Positions 18,796 through 26,696 of a DNA stretch of 64,000 nt are shown piece after piece. The notes under the pieces were generated by a model. It was not told the DNA's origin and did not search any database. It saw only the letters and a list, made by a program, of their open reading frames with translations. A program made the translations under genes and the position numbers. The stretch's first letter is position 1; every line of letters begins with the position of its first letter. The stretch is taken from the NCBI RefSeq assembly GCF_018224885.1, contig NZ_JAGTXB010000004.1, positions 124,001 to 188,000 on the forward strand. Reading direction: 5' to 3'. The DNA comes from Chitinophaga hostae (GTDB lineage: Bacteria; Bacteroidota; Bacteroidia; Chitinophagales; Chitinophagaceae).

Positions 18796-19491
18796 ATGCA
18801 TATGAAAGAGTGGATACACCTTACCTCAGATGAAGTAGACCAGTTAAACAGAAGTCTGCCGGTAATCATTCCGCTTGGGCTTACGGAAGCACATGGTCCC
18901 CATCTGGCAGTGAGTGTAGACACAGATGCTGCACTTTACTTTTCCAGGAGGGTGGCAGATGAAACGGGTGCTATCTTGGCACCAGCTGTTCAGTATGGAT
19001 TTGCCGATGAAATGGCAGAGTATCCGGGAACATTGGGTGTTACTGCGACAACTTACATGGCAGTGATAACGGATATATGCCTCGCATTGTGCAAGAAGGG
19101 GTTTATGAAAATTATTTTTATTGCGGGACATGGTGCAAATAAAATTCCCTGCGAAATGGCGTTCTATAAGGTGTGGGAACAGTTTCCAATGTTCAAAGGT
19201 GTTTGCTGGAACTGGTGGAGCGATTGTGGTATTCGAGGTATTCATCATGCAGATAAAGGTGAAACAGAGGTGGCATTGGCATTAGGCACTACGGCTTATA
19301 TGGAGCGGGTAAAAGACTTCAAAGTACAAAAGCCCTGGTATAAAATACGTTCAAGATATGCACTGGACCCTCGTTCCGGAGGGATTAACGGCAACCCTTC
19401 AGCCGCAGATATTGAGACTGGAAAAACAATGGTTGAACAGGCGGCACTGGCGCTGAACATGAAGGTAAAAGAAGCTATTTCGAATTACTAA
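18796..19491 (+). CDS. Creatininase-family amidohydrolase
   Basis: A 231-residue creatininase-fold metallohydrolase. Metal-ligand motifs are present in order: TEAHGPHL, the following SVDTDAA, GHGAN and a C-terminal ADKGETEVAL. Family members hydrolyse cyclic amides or related bonds (creatinine, formamides in cofactor synthesis). Here it sits between glycosidases and a KDPG-type aldolase, suggesting ring opening or deamidation of a sugar-derived intermediate; this is inference. ATG 18796 and ATG 18802 are both possible starts. Confidence 0.85.
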   Translation: MHMKEWIHLTSDEVDQLNRSLPVIIPLGLTEAHGPHLAVSVDTDAALYFSRRVADETGAILAPAVQYGFADEMAEYPGTLGVTATTYMAVITDICLALCKKGFMKIIFIAGHGANKIPCEMAFYKVWEQFPMFKGVCWNWWSDCGIRGIHHADKGETEVALALGTTAYMERVKDFKVQKPWYKIRSRYALDPRSGGINGNPSAADIETGKTMVEQAALALNMKVKEAISNY

Positions 19492-19500
19492 CTATTAACT

Positions 19501-20124
19501 ATGCTGACAAGTTTCTTCAAACATAAATTAATGCCTGCCATCACATTTCACAATATAGAGGATGTTTTGCCGGTCACCAATGCATTACAGGAAGGCGGAT
19601 TGGATGTGATGGAAATTACATTTCGTACAGGTATTGCGGCAAAAGCTATCGAACTGGTGAGAAAGAATTTTCCCGAAATGATTGTTGGGGCAGGAACGCT
19701 GCTGAATTCAGAACAACTGGCTATCGCTGTTCAGGCAGGGGCCTCATTTGGAGTAGCTCCCGGACTAAACGAAAAGGTAATAGGCACTGCCGCTGAAAAA
19801 AACTTTCCTTTTATTCCTGGCATAATTACAGCTTCGGAACTGGAGAAAGCATTGACGCTTGGTTGTAGGCTCGTAAAAATATTTCCCTGTAATCTTTCGG
19901 GGGGAATAGGTTTAATCCGGGCGTTGCAATCACCATATGCACATACTGGCATTCAGTTTATTCCAATGGGAGGGATCAATCTATCCAATTTGCATGAATA
20001 TACGGCCCTCAATATTGTATTGGCAGCAGGAGGTTCATGGATAGCCTCCGAAGAGTTGATAGGGCAAAAAGGTTTTGACATCATCACAGAAAATGTAAGA
20101 TGCTCAATTGCCATCACCCGGTAA
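19501..20124 (+). CDS. eda: KDPG/KHG-type aldolase (Eda family)
   Basis: A 207-residue class I aldolase of the 2-dehydro-3-deoxy-phosphogluconate/4-hydroxy-2-oxoglutarate family. The Schiff-base lysine is K126 (RLVKIFPC), the catalytic glutamate is E39 (VMEITFRT), and phosphate-binding GGI follows. It cleaves a 2-keto-3-deoxy sugar acid phosphate into pyruvate plus an aldehyde. It starts 9 bases after the creatininase gene, so the two are co-transcribed. The locus probably feeds a sugar-acid route ending here. Confidence 0.9.
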   Translation: MLTSFFKHKLMPAITFHNIEDVLPVTNALQEGGLDVMEITFRTGIAAKAIELVRKNFPEMIVGAGTLLNSEQLAIAVQAGASFGVAPGLNEKVIGTAAEKNFPFIPGIITASELEKALTLGCRLVKIFPCNLSGGIGLIRALQSPYAHTGIQFIPMGGINLSNLHEYTALNIVLAAGGSWIASEELIGQKGFDIITENVRCSIAITR

Positions 20125-20160
20125 AACCGACGTTCCAACAGATACGTTTAAAATTGATTT

Positions 20161-21534
20161 ATGCCTGTCATTTCCCCTATAGCACAAGATGTTGCCACGA
20201 GAAAAATGGTTGTCAACAAAGGTTATGTCTTTCTGGTATGTGCCATTACCGCACTTGGCGGCGTATTGTTTGGATTTGACCTGGTGACTATTTCGGGCGC
20301 CATCAGTTTTTTGACTGCACATTTTCAACTGAACGATTTAGAGCAAGGCTGGGCGGTAGGTTCCATTAACCTGGGGTGTATTGTTGGCGCCCTGATTGGC
20401 GGAAAGCTTAGTGACACCTTGGGAAGGAAAAAGCTGTTGATTTTTTGCGCTGCATTGTTTGCTATAACAGGAGCTGGCACTGGCTGGGCATCGGGTTTTG
20501 ATTTCTTTATTTGTTTTAGGCTATTGAGTGGCGTAGCAGTAGGGGCAGCAGCACTAGTGTGCCCGCTCTATATAGCGGAGATTTCCCCGGCCTATTTACG
20601 CGGCAGAATGGTATCTTTTTATCAGCTCGCAATCACTATTGGTATCCTGCTGGCTTATCTTTCCAACTATCTTTTGTTGAACACAGGAGCTGACAACTGG
20701 AGATGGATGTTTACCGCTCAGTCGATCCCTGCTACTTTGTTTTTTACCGGACTAATACTGGTATCAGAAAGCCCCCGTTGGTTGATACGTAAAAACAAAA
20801 TCACAGAAGCTTCGGCCATCTTATCCAGAATTGGTGGTGATTTGTATGCAAAGGAGCAGGTGAACATTATCATCAATAGTTTTGCAAATGAAAAGAGAGA
20901 ACGATTGGCCGATCTATTTCAGAAAAAAATGTGGTTCATTTTGATTACCGGCCTCGCTATTGCCGTTTTTTCACAGGCGGTGGGTCAAAATTCCCTGTTT
21001 TCATATGCCCCGCAGATTTTCAGGCACGTAGGAATAGCGCAAGAATCGGCGTTCCTGCAATCCCTGATTATTGGCGTAATTAATTTTCTGTTTACGTTTA
21101 TTGCAATTGGATTAATTGATAAAGCAGGACGTAAAACCTTGCTAAGGGTTGGCTCATTACTGCTTTTTATAAATGCCCTGTTGCTGGCTGCCAGTTTTTA
21201 CTTTCACTGGAATGGCGCTTGGACACTGATTTTTGTATTAACATTCATCGCTATTTATTCGGCTACTATAGGGCCGGTAACCTGGGTGGCATTGTCGGAG
21301 ATATTTCCCAACCGTATTCGGGGAAATGCCATGGCAGCCTGTACTTTTGCGCTCTGGCTGGCTAATTTTTTTTCTACCGCCTCTTTCCCTGTTTTAAAAT
21401 CAATTTGGGGATTGCCGTTTACGTTCATCCTGCACGGTGTGCTTTGCCTGCTATATTTTTTCTTTATAGAAAAACGGATTCCCGAAACTAAAGGGAAATC
21501 ACTGGAAGAAATTGAGAAGACGCTGGTTGGCTGA
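20161..21534 (+). CDS. MFS sugar porter
   Basis: A 457-residue, 12-helix transporter of the sugar porter family. Family motifs: GGKLSDTLGRKK after helix 2, SESPRWL after helix 6, DKAGRKTLL between helices 8 and 9, and PETKGKSLEEIE at the C terminus. It should bring the released sugar across the inner membrane by proton symport. It is in the same operon as the aldolase (36-base gap). Confidence 0.93.
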   Translation: MPVISPIAQDVATRKMVVNKGYVFLVCAITALGGVLFGFDLVTISGAISFLTAHFQLNDLEQGWAVGSINLGCIVGALIGGKLSDTLGRKKLLIFCAALFAITGAGTGWASGFDFFICFRLLSGVAVGAAALVCPLYIAEISPAYLRGRMVSFYQLAITIGILLAYLSNYLLLNTGADNWRWMFTAQSIPATLFFTGLILVSESPRWLIRKNKITEASAILSRIGGDLYAKEQVNIIINSFANEKRERLADLFQKKMWFILITGLAIAVFSQAVGQNSLFSYAPQIFRHVGIAQESAFLQSLIIGVINFLFTFIAIGLIDKAGRKTLLRVGSLLLFINALLLAASFYFHWNGAWTLIFVLTFIAIYSATIGPVTWVALSEIFPNRIRGNAMAACTFALWLANFFSTASFPVLKSIWGLPFTFILHGVLCLLYFFFIEKRIPETKGKSLEEIEKTLVG

Positions 21535-21565
21535 TGTTGCTATCAGCAACCGTACCAAGGTAGCG

Positions 21566-22483
21566 TTATTGATACGTCCGGGAGGGCAAGATGAATTCAT
21601 TTATATATTGTCTGGGCGAAATACCCATCTGTTTTTTGAATAATCTGGAAAAATAATATGGGTCGTCAATGCCAATTTTTGATCCTACTTCACTAATATT
21701 ATATTGGGTGGTATGAATGAGCTGTATTGCCTTTTGAATTTTTAAAAAATTAAAATAAGCTACCGGAGAATATCCTGTATGCTTCTTAAATTGTTTAAAG
21801 AAGAAAGAAGGTGACATACCTATATGTTTAGCAACTACTTCTACAGTTATTTTTTGCTCCACATTTTTTTTCATAAAAAGAACAGCTTCATTCAAGATAT
21901 TTTCTTCAATGGGCGATGTTGTAGAAAAGCTATTGAAACTAGCCGGACATATAAAGCTGCCCAGGTAATTCGGCAATATAAGATTGGCATAAAGCAAATT
22001 AGCAACGCTAAAACCATTTGACAATGTTTTAAGCATCTGATTAAACAGGTTGTTTCTTTCTTCGGAGTAAACGGTATGAATAGGGGCGTCTTTTTGCGTG
22101 ATTTTAACTGCATCCGCTATTTCACCAGCGCCGCTCCCGGCAATATGTACCCAGAAAATGCTCCAGGGAGACTTGTCAGCAGCGCCATAGCTATGCGCAG
22201 AAAAAGGTGGTATAATGTAAGCATCCCCAGCTTTAAGGATAAATTTCTTTTTGCCTAGTATTATCCATCCTTCACCATCAAAACAATATAATAGCACCGC
22301 ATAGGAAACCTGCCCGGCCTCTCTTTTATAGTAGTGATTCACTGCATGGGGGAAAATACCCATACGATTAATGTATAATCTTTGTATTAAAGGGAGACGG
22401 CTACATTTGGATAATATCTTTTTAGGAAAAGCAACTACCTGCCCGCCTTCATAACTGATGTCTGTTTGTCTATCCTGCTGCAT
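21566..22483 (-). CDS. AraC-family transcriptional regulator
   Basis: A 305-residue regulator with an N-terminal cupin-type effector domain (about 45-130, LKAGDAYIIPPFSAHSYG) and two C-terminal AraC helix-turn-helix units (about 205-300, VVAKHIGMSPSFFFKQFKKHTGYSP and ISEVGSKIGIDDPYYFSRLFKKQMGISP). It is divergent from the SIS gene, with the shared palindrome between them, so it is the best candidate to bind the three copies and activate the locus in response to a sugar. Confidence 0.93.
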   Translation of the reverse strand: MQQDRQTDISYEGGQVVAFPKKILSKCSRLPLIQRLYINRMGIFPHAVNHYYKREAGQVSYAVLLYCFDGEGWIILGKKKFILKAGDAYIIPPFSAHSYGAADKSPWSIFWVHIAGSGAGEIADAVKITQKDAPIHTVYSEERNNLFNQMLKTLSNGFSVANLLYANLILPNYLGSFICPASFNSFSTTSPIEENILNEAVLFMKKNVEQKITVEVVAKHIGMSPSFFFKQFKKHTGYSPVAYFNFLKIQKAIQLIHTTQYNISEVGSKIGIDDPYYFSRLFKKQMGISPRQYINEFILPSRTYQ

Positions 22484-22515
22484 GGAATTTGTTAATTAAA
22501 TGATGCCGAAACAAA

Positions 22516-22580
22516 GATAGTATAATCTATCTTTTTTAAAGGATTGTATATTTTTTCACTAACAATACAGCCTAACTTTA
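22516..22580 (+). promoter_or_regulatory. Shared operator/promoter, copy 3 (perfect palindrome)
   Basis: GATAG-TATAAT-CTATC (22516-22531) is a perfect inverted repeat, extended by AAA/TTT on each side. Twelve bases further is TTGTATATTTTTT (22544), then TAACTTTA at 22573-22580 in the -7 position. Spacings match copies 1 and 2. It lies between the AraC regulator and the SIS gene. Confidence 0.75.
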
Positions 22581-22610
22581 GGGTAGTTAAAACTAAAACG
22601 GAAGAATTAT

Positions 22611-23420
22611 ATGAAACTAACGTTCCCATACCAGTTGGAGACGATTCAGCAGAAAATATTTCAGCAGGAAGAAATCCTGAAGCAAGTAGCTGGTTTATAT
22701 GCTGATGCAATTGAACATGGAGGATTAATACATGTATATGCCAACGGTCACTCCCGCGTTACAGTAGAAGAATTGTGTATACGGATGGGGGCCTTAACAG
22801 GTTTTCGAGCTATTCTATCTACCGGCCTGACTACTTTTACTGATGTTGTGGGTTCAAATGGATTAAGGTTAAATCAGTTTTTTGAGAAAGTAGAAAATAG
22901 CGGAGCTGCTCTCCTTGATGAAATTGATTTTGGTCCCCACGATGTATTGCTGGTGGTGACAGCCACGGGTACCACGGCGGCAGCGGTGGATGTAGCACAG
23001 GAGTTTATTAAACGGTATCCTTCATTGCCTATTGTAGCGCTGTCATGTGCAGAACAGTCGAAAAACGCTCCTGCAAAACACAGCTCAGGCCTAAATTTAT
23101 GGGCAGTAATTGAAAAAGCGGAAAGAGGGTATTTTATTGATAATGCCATGCCAACAGGCGACTTAAGTACCGAAGTGGCTGCACCTGAACGTACCTATAA
23201 AATTTGCCCGCTGAGTTCTATTGGTGCACTAACGGTGGTACAATCGCTGAACGAACTTACATTGCAGGCATTGACAGAAAGGGGGATAGCACATTTTGTG
23301 TTGCAAAATATGCATCTGAATGATACCTCCGTAAACTATGACTCATGGCTGAGGGACCAGCGCCGGAGATATGCCAAAGCAACTAACAACGAGGAAGCGG
23401 TGAAGCCTATGAGTAAATAG
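22611..23420 (+). CDS. SIS-domain sugar isomerase-like protein
   Basis: A 269-residue protein with one SIS (sugar isomerase) fold: GLIHVYANGHSRVTVEELCIR, a nucleotide/phosphosugar-type loop VTATGTTAAAVDVAQ, and IVALSCAEQSKNAPAKH. SIS proteins isomerize or bind phosphosugars and amino-sugar phosphates, or remove amino groups. First gene of the right-hand operon, 30 bases after promoter copy 3; the SDR gene follows after one base. Confidence 0.8.
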   Translation: MKLTFPYQLETIQQKIFQQEEILKQVAGLYADAIEHGGLIHVYANGHSRVTVEELCIRMGALTGFRAILSTGLTTFTDVVGSNGLRLNQFFEKVENSGAALLDEIDFGPHDVLLVVTATGTTAAAVDVAQEFIKRYPSLPIVALSCAEQSKNAPAKHSSGLNLWAVIEKAERGYFIDNAMPTGDLSTEVAAPERTYKICPLSSIGALTVVQSLNELTLQALTERGIAHFVLQNMHLNDTSVNYDSWLRDQRRRYAKATNNEEAVKPMSK

Positions 23421-23421
23421 T

Positions 23422-24213
23422 ATGAGAGTGAGAACAAAAGGTGTGTATATTATCACGGGTGCCAGTGGCATTGCCGCCGAAACAATTAAGTTATTGGCTG
23501 CTGCTGGTCATCGGGTGTTTTTCATCGGTAAGGAAGCCGCTCAATGTGAGACTCTTGCAGATGAGTTGCAGAAGTTGTATTTACATGCAGACTATATGAC
23601 CGGTGATCTTACGGATGTTCACGTAGTTCAACAACTCGTGTCAGTTTGCGTTAATAAATATGGCCGCATCGAAGGATTGTTTAACGTAGCTGGTATCAGT
23701 GGCAGAAAGTATGGGGATGGTCCGTTGCATGAATGTACATTGGAGGGATGGCAAGTTACATTAAATAACAACCTGACCACACAATTTCAGATGTGTAAAT
23801 GTGTATTGAATCAAATGCTTATGCAAAAGCCGGATGAAAATGGTATGAGAGGAGTTATACTGAATATGTCCAGTGTGTTGGCTTTTTCTCCTGAGGCAAG
23901 AAATTTCAATGCCATAGCATATGCCACCAGTAAGGGCGCCATTATCAGTATGACAAAGGCCGCCGCTGCATATTATGCTAAAGATAAAATAAGAATCAAT
24001 GCGATAGCGCCGGGATTAGCATTCACAAACATGAGCGCAAGGGCATCAGAAAATGAAGAGATTGTCGCTTACATGAAAGAAAAACAGCCATTGGCAGGAG
24101 CAACAATGCCAGCAAAAGACGTAGCTAAATCAGCTGTGTTTCTGTTAAATGACAATTCCTGCATGATAACCGGTGAAACACTCACGGTAGACGCAGGGTG
24201 GAGCATTTCCTAA
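23422..24213 (+). CDS. Short-chain dehydrogenase/reductase
   Basis: A 263-residue classical SDR. The NAD(P)-binding loop is TGASGIAAETIKLL, the NNAG-equivalent is NVAGISG, and the active site has Ser in NMSSVLAFSP and YATSK (Tyr and Lys). It begins one base after the SIS gene stop, so the two are translationally coupled. Probably oxidizes or reduces a sugar or sugar acid. Confidence 0.9.
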   Translation: MRVRTKGVYIITGASGIAAETIKLLAAAGHRVFFIGKEAAQCETLADELQKLYLHADYMTGDLTDVHVVQQLVSVCVNKYGRIEGLFNVAGISGRKYGDGPLHECTLEGWQVTLNNNLTTQFQMCKCVLNQMLMQKPDENGMRGVILNMSSVLAFSPEARNFNAIAYATSKGAIISMTKAAAAYYAKDKIRINAIAPGLAFTNMSARASENEEIVAYMKEKQPLAGATMPAKDVAKSAVFLLNDNSCMITGETLTVDAGWSIS

Positions 24214-24238
24214 CAAAAAAATTCCAGGGTTATAAATC

Positions 24239-25564
24239 ATGAATTATGTAAAAAGCATTGAATTAAAGGGCGAGTATGATGTAATTGTTACTGGTTCCGG
24301 ATCTGCCGGTTCCACAGCTGCTATTGCTGCTGCCAGAGCAGGCGCAAAAACGCTGCTGATAGAGCGGTTGCCATTCCTGGGGGGTATCAGCACTGCGGTA
24401 TTAGATACATTTTATGGTTACTATACTCCGGGCAAAAAATCTAATAAGATTGTTGGTGGTATTGCTGATGTGGTAGTACAGGAATTGAAAAGTTACAACG
24501 CTTGTTTTGAGCGACCTAATACCTTTGGCGCGGGTACCGGTATTACCTATCACCCAGAGTATCTGAAGATCGTTTGGGAAAACCTGGTACTAAAGGCTGG
24601 ATGCGATATACTGTTGAACGCCTGGGTACAGGATGTAATGAAGAACGGTGACTATATTGATAGCCTGGTCGTAGCTACTAAAAGTGGACTGGCCTTATAT
24701 AAGGCAAAGCAATATGTTGATACAACAGGGGATGCAGATATTGTTTACCTGGCTGGATATGATTTTGAACTGGCAGGAGAACAGGAACCTGCTCAGACAC
24801 TGACCACCACTTTTAAGATGGTTAATGTAGATGCTGTCAGCAGGAAAGCACTTTCTAAAGAAGCTTTTCATCAGCTGATGACAGATGCAGCGGAAAGTGG
24901 AAAATATAACCTACCAAGAAAAGAAGGCAGTGATCATATTACACCCGTTACGGGGATGACGGCTACCATCATGACAAGGCTGAAATCCTATGACGTGCTG
25001 AATGGAAAAACGGTCAATGCTACTAATCCCGAGTTGTTGAGTAGTGCAGAAATAAGGGGAAGACAGCAGGCATTGGAGTATATCCGTTTTCTGCAGGACT
25101 GTGTACCAGGTTATGAAAGAGCACAACTCTCGACTTTTGGTGTGCAGATTGGTATCAGGGAAACAAGAAGAATATACGGTGAATACCGGCTTACAGAAGC
25201 GGATGTATTAGCAGCCAGGCAGTTTGAAGATCAGGTAGGCCTTTGTGGGGCGCCGATGGAAGATCATCACGATGGAGCAGACACCAAATGGGGATACTTG
25301 CCAGACGGGAAGACGGTAGGCATCCCTTATCGCACCCTGATACCGAAGAATACGCAAAACATGCTGGTCGCGGGTCGCTGCTTTAGCGCCAGCCATGTGG
25401 CACACAGTAGTGTGCGCTCTATGGCGCAATGTATGGCCATGGGTGAAGCGGCAGGCACTGCGGCAGCCTTATGTGTTGCCGGGGATATTTCTCCTGTAAT
25501 GCTCGATGCAGCCATGTTACGTCAACAACTTTTACGTCACGGAGCAATAATTGATGAACCATGA
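24239..25564 (+). CDS. FAD-dependent oxidoreductase
   Basis: A 441-residue flavoprotein of the FAD-oxidored type. The Rossmann loop DVIVTGSGSAGSTAAIAAARAGAKTLLIER binds FAD, followed by LPFLGGISTAV. The C-terminal part has the second FAD-contact region NMLVAGRCFSASHVAHSSVRSMAQCMAMGEAAGTAAAL. These proteins oxidize small organic acids or sugar derivatives. The stop overlaps the ROK gene start (ATGA). Confidence 0.87.
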   Translation: MNYVKSIELKGEYDVIVTGSGSAGSTAAIAAARAGAKTLLIERLPFLGGISTAVLDTFYGYYTPGKKSNKIVGGIADVVVQELKSYNACFERPNTFGAGTGITYHPEYLKIVWENLVLKAGCDILLNAWVQDVMKNGDYIDSLVVATKSGLALYKAKQYVDTTGDADIVYLAGYDFELAGEQEPAQTLTTTFKMVNVDAVSRKALSKEAFHQLMTDAAESGKYNLPRKEGSDHITPVTGMTATIMTRLKSYDVLNGKTVNATNPELLSSAEIRGRQQALEYIRFLQDCVPGYERAQLSTFGVQIGIRETRRIYGEYRLTEADVLAARQFEDQVGLCGAPMEDHHDGADTKWGYLPDGKTVGIPYRTLIPKNTQNMLVAGRCFSASHVAHSSVRSMAQCMAMGEAAGTAAALCVAGDISPVMLDAAMLRQQLLRHGAIIDEP

Positions 25565-26538
25565 GTCAAGATTTTATTATATCATTTGATGCTGGTGGTA
25601 CCCGCTTGAAGGCCGTGGTGATGGCGGCGGACGAAGAAAGAGTATTGAAAACTTTTTATACTTCTTCAAACGCGCACCATGGAGCAGATGCGCTGATGAA
25701 GGCTATCGAAGAATCGGTTGCCGGTACTCAATCGGAAATGGGCGATGGGTTGCTGGGTATTGGCCTAAGCCTGTCGGGTGTGATAGATACTGATAAGGGG
25801 GTTGTTTACCTGCCGGGAAAGTTTAAGATGCTGGAGGGGTTTCCATTGGTAGAAAAACTAAAGGAGAAATTTCAATTGCCGGTTATTGCCGATAATGATG
25901 GACGGCTGGCGGTATATGCAGAAAAACACATAGGACTTGCGAAAGATAAGAACTGGGTGGTGGGGCTTACTATTGGCACTGGGATAGGATCAGGGGTAAT
26001 TATCGATGGGCGGATGCTGACAAATCGCTCTTTGTTGTTTGGTACACAGGTGGGTCATTTAATTTTGAACTCAGCCAGCAATCAGTTATGTCTTACCGGA
26101 AATTATGGCACGGGAGAAACGCTATGTTCGGCTACAGCATTGGTATTGCAAGTACGAGGTGCCATTCAGCGGGGCTTACCTTGTATTTTGTCTGACGAAT
26201 ATTTTGCAGACCCATTATTGGTGGATTTCGAAAAGATTACATATGCCTGTCGCCAGGGAGACACCGTTTGCTTTCGGGAAATGGAAAAATGGAGCGATAA
26301 CCTGGCTAACCTGATCGTAAATGCAGTACATGCCTATTCACCGGAATTGATCATATTAGGAGGAGGCGCAACCCTGGCCGCCGATCTCTTTTTAGACAAA
26401 GTAAGGGAAAAAGTAAACCGCCAGGTATTTCGTTACCCGATCGGGGAACCTGTACCTATTGAAGTTTCGCAAATGCAGGAATATGCCAGCGCATTAGGAG
26501 CAGCGCTGTTTTTAAAGTATTCTTTGAAGGAGAAATAA
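25561..26538 (+). CDS. ROK-family sugar kinase
   Basis: A 325-residue ROK-family protein with phosphate loop FDAGGTRLKAV, the substrate-region DNDGRLA, and GLTIGTGIGSGVIIDGRML. The usual zinc-binding CxCGxxGC segment is altered to CLTGNYGTGETLC, so the zinc site is probably lost. It overlaps the FAD oxidoreductase by four bases. It may phosphorylate the sugar acid that the aldolase cleaves. Confidence 0.88.
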   Translation: MSQDFIISFDAGGTRLKAVVMAADEERVLKTFYTSSNAHHGADALMKAIEESVAGTQSEMGDGLLGIGLSLSGVIDTDKGVVYLPGKFKMLEGFPLVEKLKEKFQLPVIADNDGRLAVYAEKHIGLAKDKNWVVGLTIGTGIGSGVIIDGRMLTNRSLLFGTQVGHLILNSASNQLCLTGNYGTGETLCSATALVLQVRGAIQRGLPCILSDEYFADPLLVDFEKITYACRQGDTVCFREMEKWSDNLANLIVNAVHAYSPELIILGGGATLAADLFLDKVREKVNRQVFRYPIGEPVPIEVSQMQEYASALGAALFLKYSLKEK

Positions 26539-26696
26539 GCCTTCTTATTTATAATCAACCAAAACCTTTTGCCATGAGTAATAATTCCACTTGAATTAAA
26601 AAAAGGAGAATGCGGAAAACATTCTCCTCCGTCTGATAATAACAATAAATGCCCTGCAAGACATTTGTGATTATGTGAATCAAACAAAATAAAGGT

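Noticed and set aside
26604..26628. Hairpin AGGAGAATG / CATTCTCCT upstream of the second SusC gene
   Set aside because: Would terminate only on the minus strand (T run on that side); no minus gene lies there. Could be a leader structure, but support is weak.
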